Assembly (NCBI GenBank): GCA_027604665.1
Contig: JADGIZ010000686.1
Span: 1 to 10,094, forward strand
Length of the DNA stretch: 10,094 bases
Direction: 5' to 3'
From: Polyrhizophydium stewartii
Taxonomy: Eukaryota; Chytridiomycota; Chytridiomycetes; Rhizophydiales
Shown here: one piece after another, positions 1 to 8,700 of the stretch
How the letters are laid out: each line of letters opens with the position of its first letter
Position numbering within the stretch: the stretch's first letter is position 1
Notes under the pieces: generated by a model
The model's input: the letters and a program-made list of their open reading frames with translations, nothing else
Database searches by the model: none
Told to the model about the DNA's origin: nothing
Program-made: the position numbers and the translations under genes

Positions 1-948
1 ACATCGCCAGTCAACATCGCCACGCACATGGTCTCGGGCGACGTCACCAAGCCGCTCTTTGACCGTGCCGTCCTCGAATCTGGTGCACTGTTCTCAGTTT
101 ACAACATCCCGTCCCTGGTTCAAGCCGGTTTCGACGCGCTCGTCGCGGCTGTCGGATGTTCAGGTCAAACTCCCGTCCTTGACTGCCTGCGCAAGGTGCC
201 TGCGCAGAAGCTGTTCGACAGCGCGGCAGCGGCCGGCGTGTCGTACCTGCCCGCTGTCGACGGCAAGTACGTCAAGGAGCAGCAGCAAGTCGCTCTTTCC
301 AAGGGCCAGATCTACAAGATTCCTGTTCTTGTTCTGGACAACAATGACGAGGGAACGTACTTCACGACGTACATCACGAGCCAAGACGACGTCAACGCTC
401 TCATCGACTCGTTCACTCTGCTTCCCGCCGATAATACTCAGGCCAAGCAAATTTACACCGCGGCCAACTTTGGGTCGCCGATCGCTGCCGTCGCCAACTT
501 CTTTGGCGACATTGTTTTCAAGTGCCCTGATATCCAGCTTGTCAGGACACTCACTGCCGCAGGTGTCGCGGCCTTCAAGGGCCGCTTCTCGATCAAGCCC
601 ACGATCAACCTGGCCGCAGGCGACGCCTTCTTCAGCGTCATCGGCGTCTATCACACTGCCGAGATGCCGTTTGTGTGGAACTACAACCCGTCGCTCAACC
701 AGACCAACTATGAGAAGTCGATCTCGCAGAAGATGATCAACACCTGGTCGGACTTCTTCGCGGGCTCGCCGTTCCCCGGCCTGCTGACTGCTGGCATCAA
801 CTGGCCCACGTATGACTCGACGGGCAAGCGCCTTGTGTGGTCTTCAACCGGCACTTCGGTCGAGACTGTGCCCTCTGACCTCAAGTCTCGCTGCGACTTC
901 TGGGATGCTGCCAACCTGCGGTTCAGCTCTGCTAACAACAAGCTCTAA
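1..948 (+). CDS. Type-B carboxylesterase/lipase, C-terminal part (5' end outside window)
   Basis: This is the last 315 codons of an alpha/beta-hydrolase of the carboxylesterase type-B family, open from base 1 to TAA at 946-948 with no intron. Such fungal enzymes are usually secreted and hydrolyse carboxylic or lipid esters. The window opens at TSPVNIATHM, the segment that normally follows the nucleophile elbow GESAG, so the catalytic Ser should lie just upstream and cannot be seen. The other two triad residues are visible by homology: the acid Glu in NNDEGTYF (codon 349-351) and the His in GVYHTAEMPFVW (codon 652-654). Two Cys in VGCSG and DCLRKVP fit the family's conserved disulfide, and NQT near 697 is a possible N-glycosylation site. 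It ends tail-to-tail with the kinase gene 173 bp away. The family is certain; substrate and exact subclass (lipase, esterase, cholinesterase-like) are not. Confidence 0.92.
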   Translation, partial: TSPVNIATHMVSGDVTKPLFDRAVLESGALFSVYNIPSLVQAGFDALVAAVGCSGQTPVLDCLRKVPAQKLFDSAAAAGVSYLPAVDGKYVKEQQQVALSKGQIYKIPVLVLDNNDEGTYFTTYITSQDDVNALIDSFTLLPADNTQAKQIYTAANFGSPIAAVANFFGDIVFKCPDIQLVRTLTAAGVAAFKGRFSIKPTINLAAGDAFFSVIGVYHTAEMPFVWNYNPSLNQTNYEKSISQKMINTWSDFFAGSPFPGLLTAGINWPTYDSTGKRLVWSSTGTSVETVPSDLKSRCDFWDAANLRFSSANNKL

Positions 949-972
949 GCTGATCGGCATGGTCGATCCATC

Positions 973-978
973 AATAAA
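973..978 (+). promoter_or_regulatory. Putative polyadenylation signal AATAAA of the esterase gene
   Basis: A canonical AATAAA hexamer lies 25 nt after the esterase stop codon, in the short tail-to-tail spacer. Position and strand fit an mRNA 3'-end signal. No comparable hexamer is seen for the convergent kinase gene. The assignment is by motif only. Confidence 0.5.
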
Positions 979-1030
979 CGCTCCCTGCATTCGGGCGTAC
1001 CCATGAGTGTCACATGCTTAGTGACTATGC

Positions 1031-1055
1031 CCGCTCGAAGAATATTAGCGAGCGG
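1031..1055. repeat. Perfect 7-bp inverted repeat in the convergent spacer
   Basis: CCGCTCG (1031-1037) and CGAGCGG (1049-1055) are exact reverse complements around an 11-nt AT-rich loop AAGAATATTAG. The element sits between the esterase and kinase stop codons and would form a GC-rich hairpin in either transcript. It could help 3'-end formation or separate the converging transcripts, but no function is shown by the sequence. Confidence 0.5.
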
Positions 1056-1121
1056 CCATCAGCGGACATGATCGTTGTCGGAGCACATGTCCGTTGCATG
1101 TACTCGCCAGCTCACGCATGT

Positions 1122-4100
1122 TTATTGGCGACCGAGGTTCGGGTGCTGTGAGCCAAAACCCGAAGGCGGCTGCCACTGGCCGCCACCCGAAGCAGCGGGC
1201 AAAGATGGTTTCCGCTCAAGTCGGTTGGTTATCGGCATCCCAAACGGATCAATACCCTGGCGAGAAGGGGACCCAGGCCGACTCGAAGAGGAAGACGCCG
1301 GCGCGGCCACGAAAGGGTTGTGCACCGATGCAGACGACTCGGGTGATACCTGGAGAGAGGCAGCTGCTCGAGTCGCATCGCTAATCGTCGCCGACGACGG
1401 TTGGCGGGTTCCCCGAGGCGGTTTTGGCGGAGGCTGCGGCGCTTGGGGCAGCGGTAGCTGCGGATCGCGGGCACCTGAAGCGGGTGCCATCGTCTTGATT
1501 GACGGCTGGCGGTGGAGCACAGGTTGAGTCTGGCTCGCGCCGTCGCGGCCAGGACCTGATGATGCCAACGCTTTGACCGAGGGCTGGCGCTGAAGCGGCT
1601 GCGATGGTTGTTGCTGGATCTGCATTTGCTGGATCTGCTGCTGTAAATGCTGCATCTGCTGCATCTGGATCTGCTGCTGCACCTGCTGCACCTGCTGCAG
1701 TTGTTGGAGCTGCTGCATCTGCTGCATTTGTTGGAGTTGTTGCAGTTGCTGGAATCCGAGGTCGCCGGCGAGACCAGAGAGCCTGTTTGGGTTGGACGCA
1801 GAGCCTGTGGACGGGGTTGGACTTGATGACGCTGCTTGGGATGGCTGCAGGGCCGTAGCCGGCCCTTGCTGCGACAGCCACTCGGCGCCAGAGACCGGGC
1901 GCGCGATATGCCCGGCCGCAGCTGGGCCAGTCTGCTGCGGAGCAAACGGATCATGGAGGTTCGGAGGGCTCGATGGCGCGAGCGGTGCCCAGTTTGCCGG
2001 TCCGCCCCAGGACGACGGACGGTTGTGAAGCGATGGGTTCGGACGGAGGCCGAGCTGCTGTGGCGGAATCGGGACCTGTGGCGGCTGGAGCGGCGGCGGA
2101 GCTGCTTGCGACTGGGGCAGCAGGTGCGGCGATATCTGAGAGACTGGCGCGCTCACCGGGCCGGGCTGCTGTATGGTGCCGACAAGATAAGACGACGGCT
2201 GCTGACGTAGCTGCTGCTGGGGCTGCATTTGCATGCCGTTCGAAGATGCATTTCGAGGCAGAGATAGGTGGGTTGGCGTCGATGTCGGGCCAGCGGTGCT
2301 GGCCAATGGGCCAAATGCTGCCTGGATTGACGATATCTGGAGCTGGTCGAGGGTTGCTGGTCCACCCACCGCACCGCGGTGCGCTGGAGGCGCAAAGGGA
2401 TCGCCAAACGACGCCTGGTTAGCCGAGAGTTGGGCCAGTGCAGAAGTCGGCACAGGCGCCGCCGATGGCGCCTGTGTTGGCTGGAACGGATCTGCGGAGA
2501 AGGGGCTCGATACAAGCTGAGTTGATGGTGGCCCAAATACCGCATCGACTGTGAACGGGTCCGAGATTGTGGGAGCAAACGCCGCCGATGCTAGTGCTGC
2601 TGCGCCGGTCGATGAAGACAGATCGACCGTGCTGTCGGCAGTGGCCTTTGCTGGACGGCCACGCCGCATTGGCGTGACGCCCGAGGTGTTCACCGCGCCG
2701 ATCGTCTGGATCGAGCCCACAAGATTGCCGAACGAAGCCGAGCCATCCTTCCCAGAGGCAAATTGACCCACAGGGCGTGATGGGTCCTGGTCGTTGAGTG
2801 CGCGCTCATTCTTGGACGGCAAAGGGGGCTGCGGCTGTGAAGTCAGCAGACAGAAAGAGCGAGAGGGGGAAGGGTGCTCGGCAATATAGAGGGTGCGGCG
2901 GTAAGGCGCACCGTTTTGAGGTTGTATGTTACGCCGCGCAGTTCGCATACAACGGCATATGCCTGGAAAATGTTGAAACGCTTGGGCACGTCCACCTCAA
3001 GGAGCGAGTTGATCAGCGACTTGAGACGCTGCGAGTACACAGGGAAGCTTGGGAGGTTGTATCTGGCATTCAAGATCGCAAGTTTGCCACCATCCTCAAA
3101 CGGCGTTGTCTTGTTGGGGACACATAAGAGGTAAACGAGTCAGCCACCATGGCCATGGCTCGTCGCCAAGGCGATGGCTGAGGGGGGGGGGCGACTTACA
3201 AAGTAGCACAGCTTGAACAAAAGGATGCCCATTGCCTGCCACGACATCAGCAAAGCGTTAGCGCACGACTTGGTCAGCACTACGTCGGAGTAAGCTCGAA
3301 GCAGGGCAGAAACTAACCCACGTGTCGACCTTTTCGCATAAGCCGCGCTTTTGGTACAGATCGCACATTTCCGGCGCGCGATACTGCAGCGTCGTGAACT
3401 TGCTGATCTCGTCTTCGAGGCGGCGGATATCCTGTGAGGTAAGTTGTGCATTCGCAGGCACAACGCGGGTTGTACACGAGCCAAAATCGCACAGCTTGCA
3501 GGTTCCGTTGCCAGCAATGAGCACGTTTTCGATTTTGATGTCGCGGTGGATGTGCGCCGGCTGCATCTCGTGCATGTGCACCACGGCTTCGCACACATCG
3601 GAGAAGACGCGCAGGATCTCATCCTCCGAGAGCCGCGACTCGAGGCGAGTGTTTAGGAAATCAACCAGATGGCCGCCTGTGCAGTGAATGTGCGCAGACA
3701 GGTCAGCGCCTAAACGGAAATGTATCCAGCGAGCGTCAAAACCGACCTTCGCAGTACTCCATCAGGATCAGGATCTCGTATCCGCCCGTGCGCAGCGGCG
3801 TGATGGACGAGTCAATGAAGCGCACAATGTTTTTGTGGCCCGAAACGCGCCTCTGCCAAGACCACCAGCCGCGATCCGCAAAAGACCCAGGAGCACCGGC
3901 ACGAAGCGGCCAGATCAGCCCAAGAAATGAGAAGTCGACGGCACAGCCCATCTCCCGTGCCGCGCATGGGAGTCATGGATGGGACAAAAGCGGGAGAAAG
4001 GGCGGCGCAGCTCACGTGGACATCGGCCTCGATTCGCTGCTCGTCGAGATCGGACTCCTCGGGGCACACGATGCGCTTGAGCACGGCCCGCTGTTGTGTG

Positions 4101-4653
4101 TCGGCGACTTGGACCAGATACACATGAGCGAATCCGCCTGGGAATGGGGTCCGGCGGCACGCGGACGAAGCAAGCGGATGCGCAGCAGGCGTCAGCAGGT
4201 GCGCGCAGCTGCAAGGCGCCGGGAACGGCGGGTCGCAGGGAGGAAGGCGATGCGGCGGGCAGCGGCATGTGGCGGTCGGCGGCAGGCGGCGCTCCCTTCG
4301 TCGGCTGCGGGTGGTGGCGCCAGCAGAGGCACTGGCGTCGTGAAGGCCGCGACGCCCGTGCATGCAGCGCGGGCGAGGGGCCTGCAGCTCGCGGCTACGT
4401 GGGCTGGGGGGCGGGTGAGACGCTCCGGCGAGGTGCGCACCTTCGGCCAGGAACCGCTCGATGACGACGTGGGTACGGCCGAGCGGCACGGTGGTGAACG
4501 GCGCAAAGGTGCCTGGCGGCGGCATCGACCCGTCGCCCGCGGATGGGCCTGGCGCGGCAGATGCGGGCAGCAGCGGGCCGCCGGGGCCGGACGGCAGGCC
4601 GCTCAGGGCCAAGCCGCTGCCCATCGAGGTGCCCGTGCCGCCCGTGCCGCCCG

Positions 4654-4684
<31 letters not shown>

Positions 4685-4729
4685 CATGCCCGCGGCGAGC
4701 GAGCCGCGGTGCGCCTGGTTTGCCCGCAT
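1122..4729 (-). CDS. Ark1/Prk1/AAK1-type (NAK family) serine/threonine kinase
   Basis: NAK-family kinases phosphorylate endocytic coat and actin-patch proteins. Exons on the minus strand: 4729-4441, 4137-4016, 3852-3747, 3676-3318, 3235-3200, 3109-2912, 2834-1122 (2823 nt, 940 aa). Residues 1-80 are a Gly/Met/Pro-rich leader. The kinase domain is about 85-365: NAK-type glycine loop AEGGFAHVYLV, VLK Lys117, HRD Asp218, DFG Asp236, LQYRAPEM 269-276 and KLCYFTTPFED. The tail (371-940) has five DPF motifs, one NPF, a Pro-rich PPPKPPRG and a Q tract at 732-779. DPF binds the AP-2 ear and NPF binds EH domains in known adaptors, so a clathrin-endocytosis role is inferred. All catalytic motifs are intact. 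The ATG has A at -3, and an in-frame TGA lies three codons upstream. Downstream Mets (e.g. the codon at 4525) are possible alternative starts. Family certain; orthologue name not. Confidence 0.93.
1608..1751 (-). repeat. Glutamine-rich tract (QQL/QQM-type repeat) in the kinase tail
   Basis: About 48 codons, kinase residues 732-779, are mostly Gln, interrupted every third residue or so by Leu, Met, Val or Ile (QLQQLQQMQQM-like). The DNA is an imperfect CTG/CTGCAT-type triplet repeat when read on the plus strand. Regular hydrophobic spacing makes a coiled coil or self-association segment more likely than a pure polyQ tract. Repeat length probably varies between strains. Confidence 0.85.
3182..3191 (+). 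repeat. G10 homopolymer inside kinase intron 5
   Basis: Ten consecutive G on the plus strand read as C10 in the kinase transcript, a few bases after the GTAAGT donor of the 90-nt intron 3199-3110. It is a slippage-prone tract, but it is intronic and does not affect the reading frame. Confidence 0.8.
4138..4440 (-). other. Kinase intron 1, 303 nt, stop-free in frame
   Basis: This is the longest intron of the window and the only stretch over 300 bases without an assigned exon. The donor is GTGCGC at 4440, a possible branch CTGAC lies near 4194, and the acceptor is CCCAG at 4138. It splits the glycine loop after AEG. Splicing joins AEG to GFAHVYLV, exactly the NAK-family pattern. Its length is a multiple of three and it contains no stop in the coding frame, so retention would insert 101 residues instead of truncating the protein. 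No gene or element was recognised inside it. Confidence 0.8.
4635..4679. repeat. Tandem 9-bp repeat (RTGCCGCCC, five copies)
   Basis: Three copies of GTGCCGCCC (4635-4661) are followed by two copies of ATGCCGCCC (4662-4679) and a degenerate tail. On the minus strand this encodes the GGT/GGM repeats in the N-terminal leader of the kinase, 50-95 nt inside its start codon. Length changes would be in frame. Confidence 0.85.
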
Positions 4730-4747
4730 CTTTGGTCAGCGCAAAGG
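4730..4747. promoter_or_regulatory. 18-bp divergent start region shared by the kinase and Dap1 genes
   Basis: Only 18 bp separate the two outward-facing ATGs. The spacer carries an exact inverted pair, CTTTG (4730-4734) and CAAAG (4742-4746), so each start codon is preceded by CAAAG or CAAAGG. Any 5' UTR and promoter elements of one gene must lie inside the coding sequence of the other, unless a downstream ATG or a hidden 5' exon is used. The minus-strand bases before the kinase ATG also read CTGAC-CAAAG, resembling a branch site and acceptor, so an unseen 5' UTR exon is possible. Confidence 0.5.
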
Positions 4748-5540
4748 ATGCCGTCGTTGCTCGAGTCGTTCGCCTACAACCCGGTCAACTGGGTGCTCAC
4801 GGCCGTGCTCTTCCACGCCGTGCGCACGGCGCTGTTCCCCGAGAAGATCAAGATAGCGCCGCCCAAGCACCCCCGTGCGTGCTCGCCGCCCGCCTGGCCC
4901 TGCTCACGCGTGCCCGTCGTGCTGGGCACCTCGTTCGCCTGCTGACGGCTGCCGATCCGCCGTGGCCGCCCGCCCCTGGCCGCTGATGCCCGCAGACGTC
5001 ATCGAGCTGAGGACGTTCACTCCCAAGGAGCTCGCCCGGTTCGACGGCAAGGACGGCCGCCCCATCTACATGAGCGTCGACGGCATGGTCTTTGATGTCT
5101 CGCGCGGCCGCGGCTTCTACGGCCCGGGTGCGTTCCGCCGCGGCCGCGCTGGCCCAGCGGCGCTCGAGCATTGGCTGCCGCGGACGCCGCTGCGAGAGAT
5201 GTACCAGCCGCATCGCTGGCATCTGGGCTAACGCCCGCAGCGGGCTTGCAGGCAGCATGTACGAGAACTTCTCTGGCCGCGACGCCTCGCGCGGCCTCGC
5301 CAAGAACTCGTTCGAGTTGGACATGCTCAGCCCGATCGACGGCCCCATTGACAAGCTCGCTGATCTGGCGCCGCACGAGCGCGAGGCGCTCGCAGAGTGG
5401 AAGCACTTTTATCTTGGAAAGTGCGTGCCATGCGAGGGCAGCCAGATGCGAGTCAGCCATTGACACCACGGGCCAGCTGCTGACAACTCCTTGTGCACAG
5501 ATACGACCATGTCGGCAGCCTGGTCGAGAACAGGAACTGA
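4748..5540 (+). CDS. dap1: Dap1/PGRMC-type membrane-associated heme-binding protein (cytochrome b5-like)
   Basis: Dap1/MAPR proteins sit on the ER, bind heme and support cytochrome P450 enzymes such as Erg11 in sterol synthesis. Exons: 4748-4874, 4996-5127, 5252-5420, 5501-5540 (468 nt, 155 aa). Residues about 12-30 are the hydrophobic anchor; about 46-150 form the cytochrome-b5-like fold (FTPKELARFDG, VFDVSRGRGFYGP, SGRDASRGLAKNSF, YDHVGSLVENRN at the C terminus). Tyr84 and Tyr90 align with PGRMC1 Tyr107 and the heme ligand Tyr113, so heme binding should be intact. All three donors are GTGCGT. Intron 2 has a good GCTAACG branch site but skips a first CAG (5238-5240) for the second (5249-5251), which alone keeps the frame and family spacing. 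Length fits fungal Dap1. The start has a purine at -3. The IRE1 gene begins 104 bp downstream. Confidence 0.93.
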
Positions 5541-5619
5541 CCGACCTCTGCAGCCGCGCTGCATCCACCCTCCCCGGAGAGCCCCATCACCCGTCGCATC
5601 CCAACCGAGCCCGCAAACA

Positions 5620-5721
5620 ATGAAGCTCATCTTGCCTCGTTCGGATGAAGTGGCTCCCGACCGCGCCTCTGCTGCTGGCCGCCTTCGGCGCACTGCCGTG
5701 GCCCATGCCGGCGGCGGCTGA
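5620..5721 (+). promoter_or_regulatory. Upstream ORF overlapping the IRE1 start codon
   Basis: An ATG at 5620 in good context (A at -3) opens a 33-codon frame, starting MKLILPRSDE, that ends at TAG 5719-5721, 77 nt inside the IRE1 coding sequence and in another frame. The IRE1 ATG at 5645 has a weaker context (C at -3). If the mRNA includes 5620, scanning ribosomes would tend to use the upstream frame and miss IRE1, a known way to keep expression low. The real 5' end of the mRNA is unknown. Confidence 0.4.
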
Positions 5722-8700
5722 AGCAGCCAGCCGTGCCTTCGGCCGCGGGGGAACCGAACCCCCGCTCAGCAGCCCCCGCCAGCCGCAAAGGCCGCCGCTG
5801 CTGCCGCGAAAGCTCGTCGACAGGGGGTCCACGACGTCCGCAGGCGACGTCCTCATCGTGGCGACCATCGACGGCGGCCTGCACGGCCTTGACAGGACCA
5901 CCGGGCAGCTGCTGTGGACCGCTGAGACCGAGGACGGCCCGCTTGTGCACGTTGCTTCGGGGCCTGCACTCGTGGACACGCCTCTCGCCGAGGAGCACAG
6001 CGCCCCGCAGGTCGTGGTGCCTGCAGCAAGCCCGCGCAACTCGGATGACGACGATGACCGCGACGACGGCGGCGACGGCGACGGCGGTGGTACCGCCTCC
6101 CCGACGTTCGTCCACAGCGCTGAGGACGGCCACGAGGCCCTACACAGCCGGCTTCCCCTGCAGCTGCAGCGTGGCCAGGCGCCGCCGCTGGGGCCAACGG
6201 TCGTGCAAGGCGGACCGTGGGACGGGTTCTTTGTGCCGGAACCCGCTGGAAGCGGCGACCTCTACTTCCTGTCGCAGGACGGCCTCGAGGTGGGCGCTGC
6301 TGCTCGCACCCGCCCCAGCAGCGCTCTTTCACCTCAAAGTAATGCAGCATGCTTACCAGACTTTCGCAGAAATTCCGCATGCCCCTCAAGGACATTGTCG
6401 ACCAGCACTCGTCGTTCGTCAAGAACAACTACGCATTCACAAGCAGCAAGACCTCGATTCTCATTGCGATCGACCCGCTGACAGGTCGTATCTTCAAGAC
6501 GTTTTCGAGCAGCCGCCAGAACACACCTTCAGACCTCGTCCGCGTGCCCGAAAGCGCTGTCTTCATCAGCCGCACCCGTAAGACATCTGATGCGCCACTT
6601 CCGATGGGCCTCGGGCTGACGGACTGCCAGAGTATGTGCTCAACATCTTTAGTAGGCAGGGCGATCTCAAATACAACATCACCTTCTCCGAGTTCTCGCC
6701 ATCGTCCGAGCCCGAGCTCCTTGACGGTGCAGGCACAGACCCACTCGACAACACAAGGGGTGCATCAACTCTGAGCTTCAACGCCCACGTCAGCGGTCTT
6801 TTCAGCTTCCACACGCGCTCTGGAGGTGAGCGGTATGCTTTCAGGTGCATGCAAGTATCATACGCTGAAGATCAAAGCATTATCAGAACTTGTTGAAACC
6901 AAGTTCAGCACACCCACGGTGACTCTCTTTGGGGTCCTTACCGACAGCCTTGGCAACCGTCATCTCACGAAGATCGAGGCGCCGTACAAGCCGAACCGCG
7001 GCGCCGCGTCCAATCCAGTCGACAGCGCATCTGACGCTCCAGAAGGCGACCGCCAAATCCGGTCTTACATCGGCAGTATTGACGGCACCATGTATATTCT
7101 GTCCGGGCGGCAGTTCCCGCACTTGGACATGTCCAGCCGAGACGACAGGCCGAGACTCGCCATGCCCGACGAGCAGATTGCCCAGATTTCAGACTCACCC
7201 TACGAATCTGCCGGCAGCTCCGATCACGCCCAAGGCCGCACCTCTTCCGGCGGCAACGGCGGCGGAGTTGTCCGCGCATCTCTCGCGCCAGTCTGCGCGC
7301 CCGGCGCCGAGAATTATCCAAAGTGCCTTGTCGGCGATGTCATTGACTCGCTTCCTGGTCACGCGCAGCCTCGCACCACTGGAAGTGCGGCCAAAGGGTC
7401 GCACGACGGACTGGACGACATGGAGTGGATGCTTCCTGTGTCGATCACGTTCGTCGCCTTCTTCTTTGGCGCACTATGGATCAGCTTCGGGCGCCGCCGC
7501 TTGGCTGCTGCAAAGAAGCACGATGGCATGGCAGCACATGGGACCTTGCTGCCCAGCGGAGTCGTTCCTGACCAGCGGCAGCAGCCAGAAAATACCGACC
7601 ATGGGCCAGCTTCAGACACCGCCCATCTACTTTCTGTTTCCGTCGAGATGTCCGGGACATCTGAGCCCGACAGAGATTCCCGTCAAGCACATGAAGTGCT
7701 CAAGAACTTTGCCCAAGATGCACAGCTGTCCGACGTGCGCTCGGATTCCGAGATGCCGCGGCCACCAACGCCAAGCAAGGCAGCCAAAAGGCGGAAAGCG
7801 AAGCGTGACAAGGCTGTGCGAGAGCAAGAGCACCCTGATGCGGACTCGCCAGAACCAAACACTCGTTCCTCCGCCTCCTCGGATCCCCAGCCAATCGCCT
7901 CGACCAACCCGTCCAGCTTGCAAGTACTCTCGCTCACAGACGAGGTGCTGGGTTACGGCAGCCATGGCACGATCGTGTACAAGGGCTACTTTGAGGGGCG
8001 CGAGGTTGCCATCAAGCGGCTGCTTATCCAGTTTTACGACGTCGCCGACCACGAGGTCAAGATCCTGCAAGAGTCTGACCACCATCCCAACGTTGTTCGG
8101 TATTACTACAAGGCAAGTATACCCCGCAAAGCCAGAGAGCTTTGTTACAGACGGACACCGGGGCTGACTTTAGTTCGACACGCGAGCAGGAGCAGTGCGA
8201 GGGATTCATGTACATTGCGCTCGAGCTCTGCCCTGCATCGCTGTTTGATCTTGTCGAGCGCTCTAACCTGCCTCATTACGACGAGCTGCGTCGCTGTCTC
8301 AAACCTAAAGAGATGCTGAGCGAAATCATGGCCGGTCTGCAGCACCTGCACTTGATGAAGATCGTTCACCGCGACCTCAAGCCGCAGAACATCCTGATTG
8401 GCGGCCCAAAGAACAAGAAGAACCGCAAGCCGCGCGTCATGATCTCGGACTTTGGACTCGGGAAGCGGCTTGCGGACGACCAGTCGTCGTTCCACAACAC
8501 GGTCGGGTTCGGCGGCGGCACGGCTGGCTGGCGCGCGCCAGAGTGCCTGCTGGCGCTTGCCCACGCCTCGCAGGTATCGAGTGGAGAGCCGCTGCCGGAC
8601 GATGACGACGCCGACTGGGAGACAGCGAGGGGTGGCAAGCCTGGCGCGTTGCTGCCTACGTTTGTCGCCAGCGCCGCGGGGGGCTCGCGTGCACTCGGGA

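Noticed and set aside
1604..2422. Plus-strand Ala-rich frames opposite the kinase tail
   Set aside because: They are antisense readings of the CAG/CTG-rich Gln tract and Pro/Ala-rich tail.
1122..4729. Kinase as a frameshifted pseudogene, because its domain is split over several frames
   Set aside because: Every break coincides with a GT...AG intron with a branch-like site, joins are phase-consistent, and all catalytic motifs survive.
3788..4945. Long plus-strand open frame of 385 codons antisense to the kinase
   Set aside because: It is Arg/Ala/Gly-rich without domain signal and is explained by GC-rich sequence opposite kinase exons and intron 1; only its end (from 4748) is real Dap1 exon 1.
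8113..8150. A 38-nt GC-AG intron ending at TTACAG 8150
   Set aside because: It keeps frame but inserts 13 extra residues before EQCEGF, which breaks the family spacing; the acceptor at 8189 fits exactly.
6929..8167. 412-codon plus-strand frame overlapping IRE1
   Set aside because: It is out of frame with the clear IRE1 exon 4, Ser/Pro/Arg-rich and without family resemblance.
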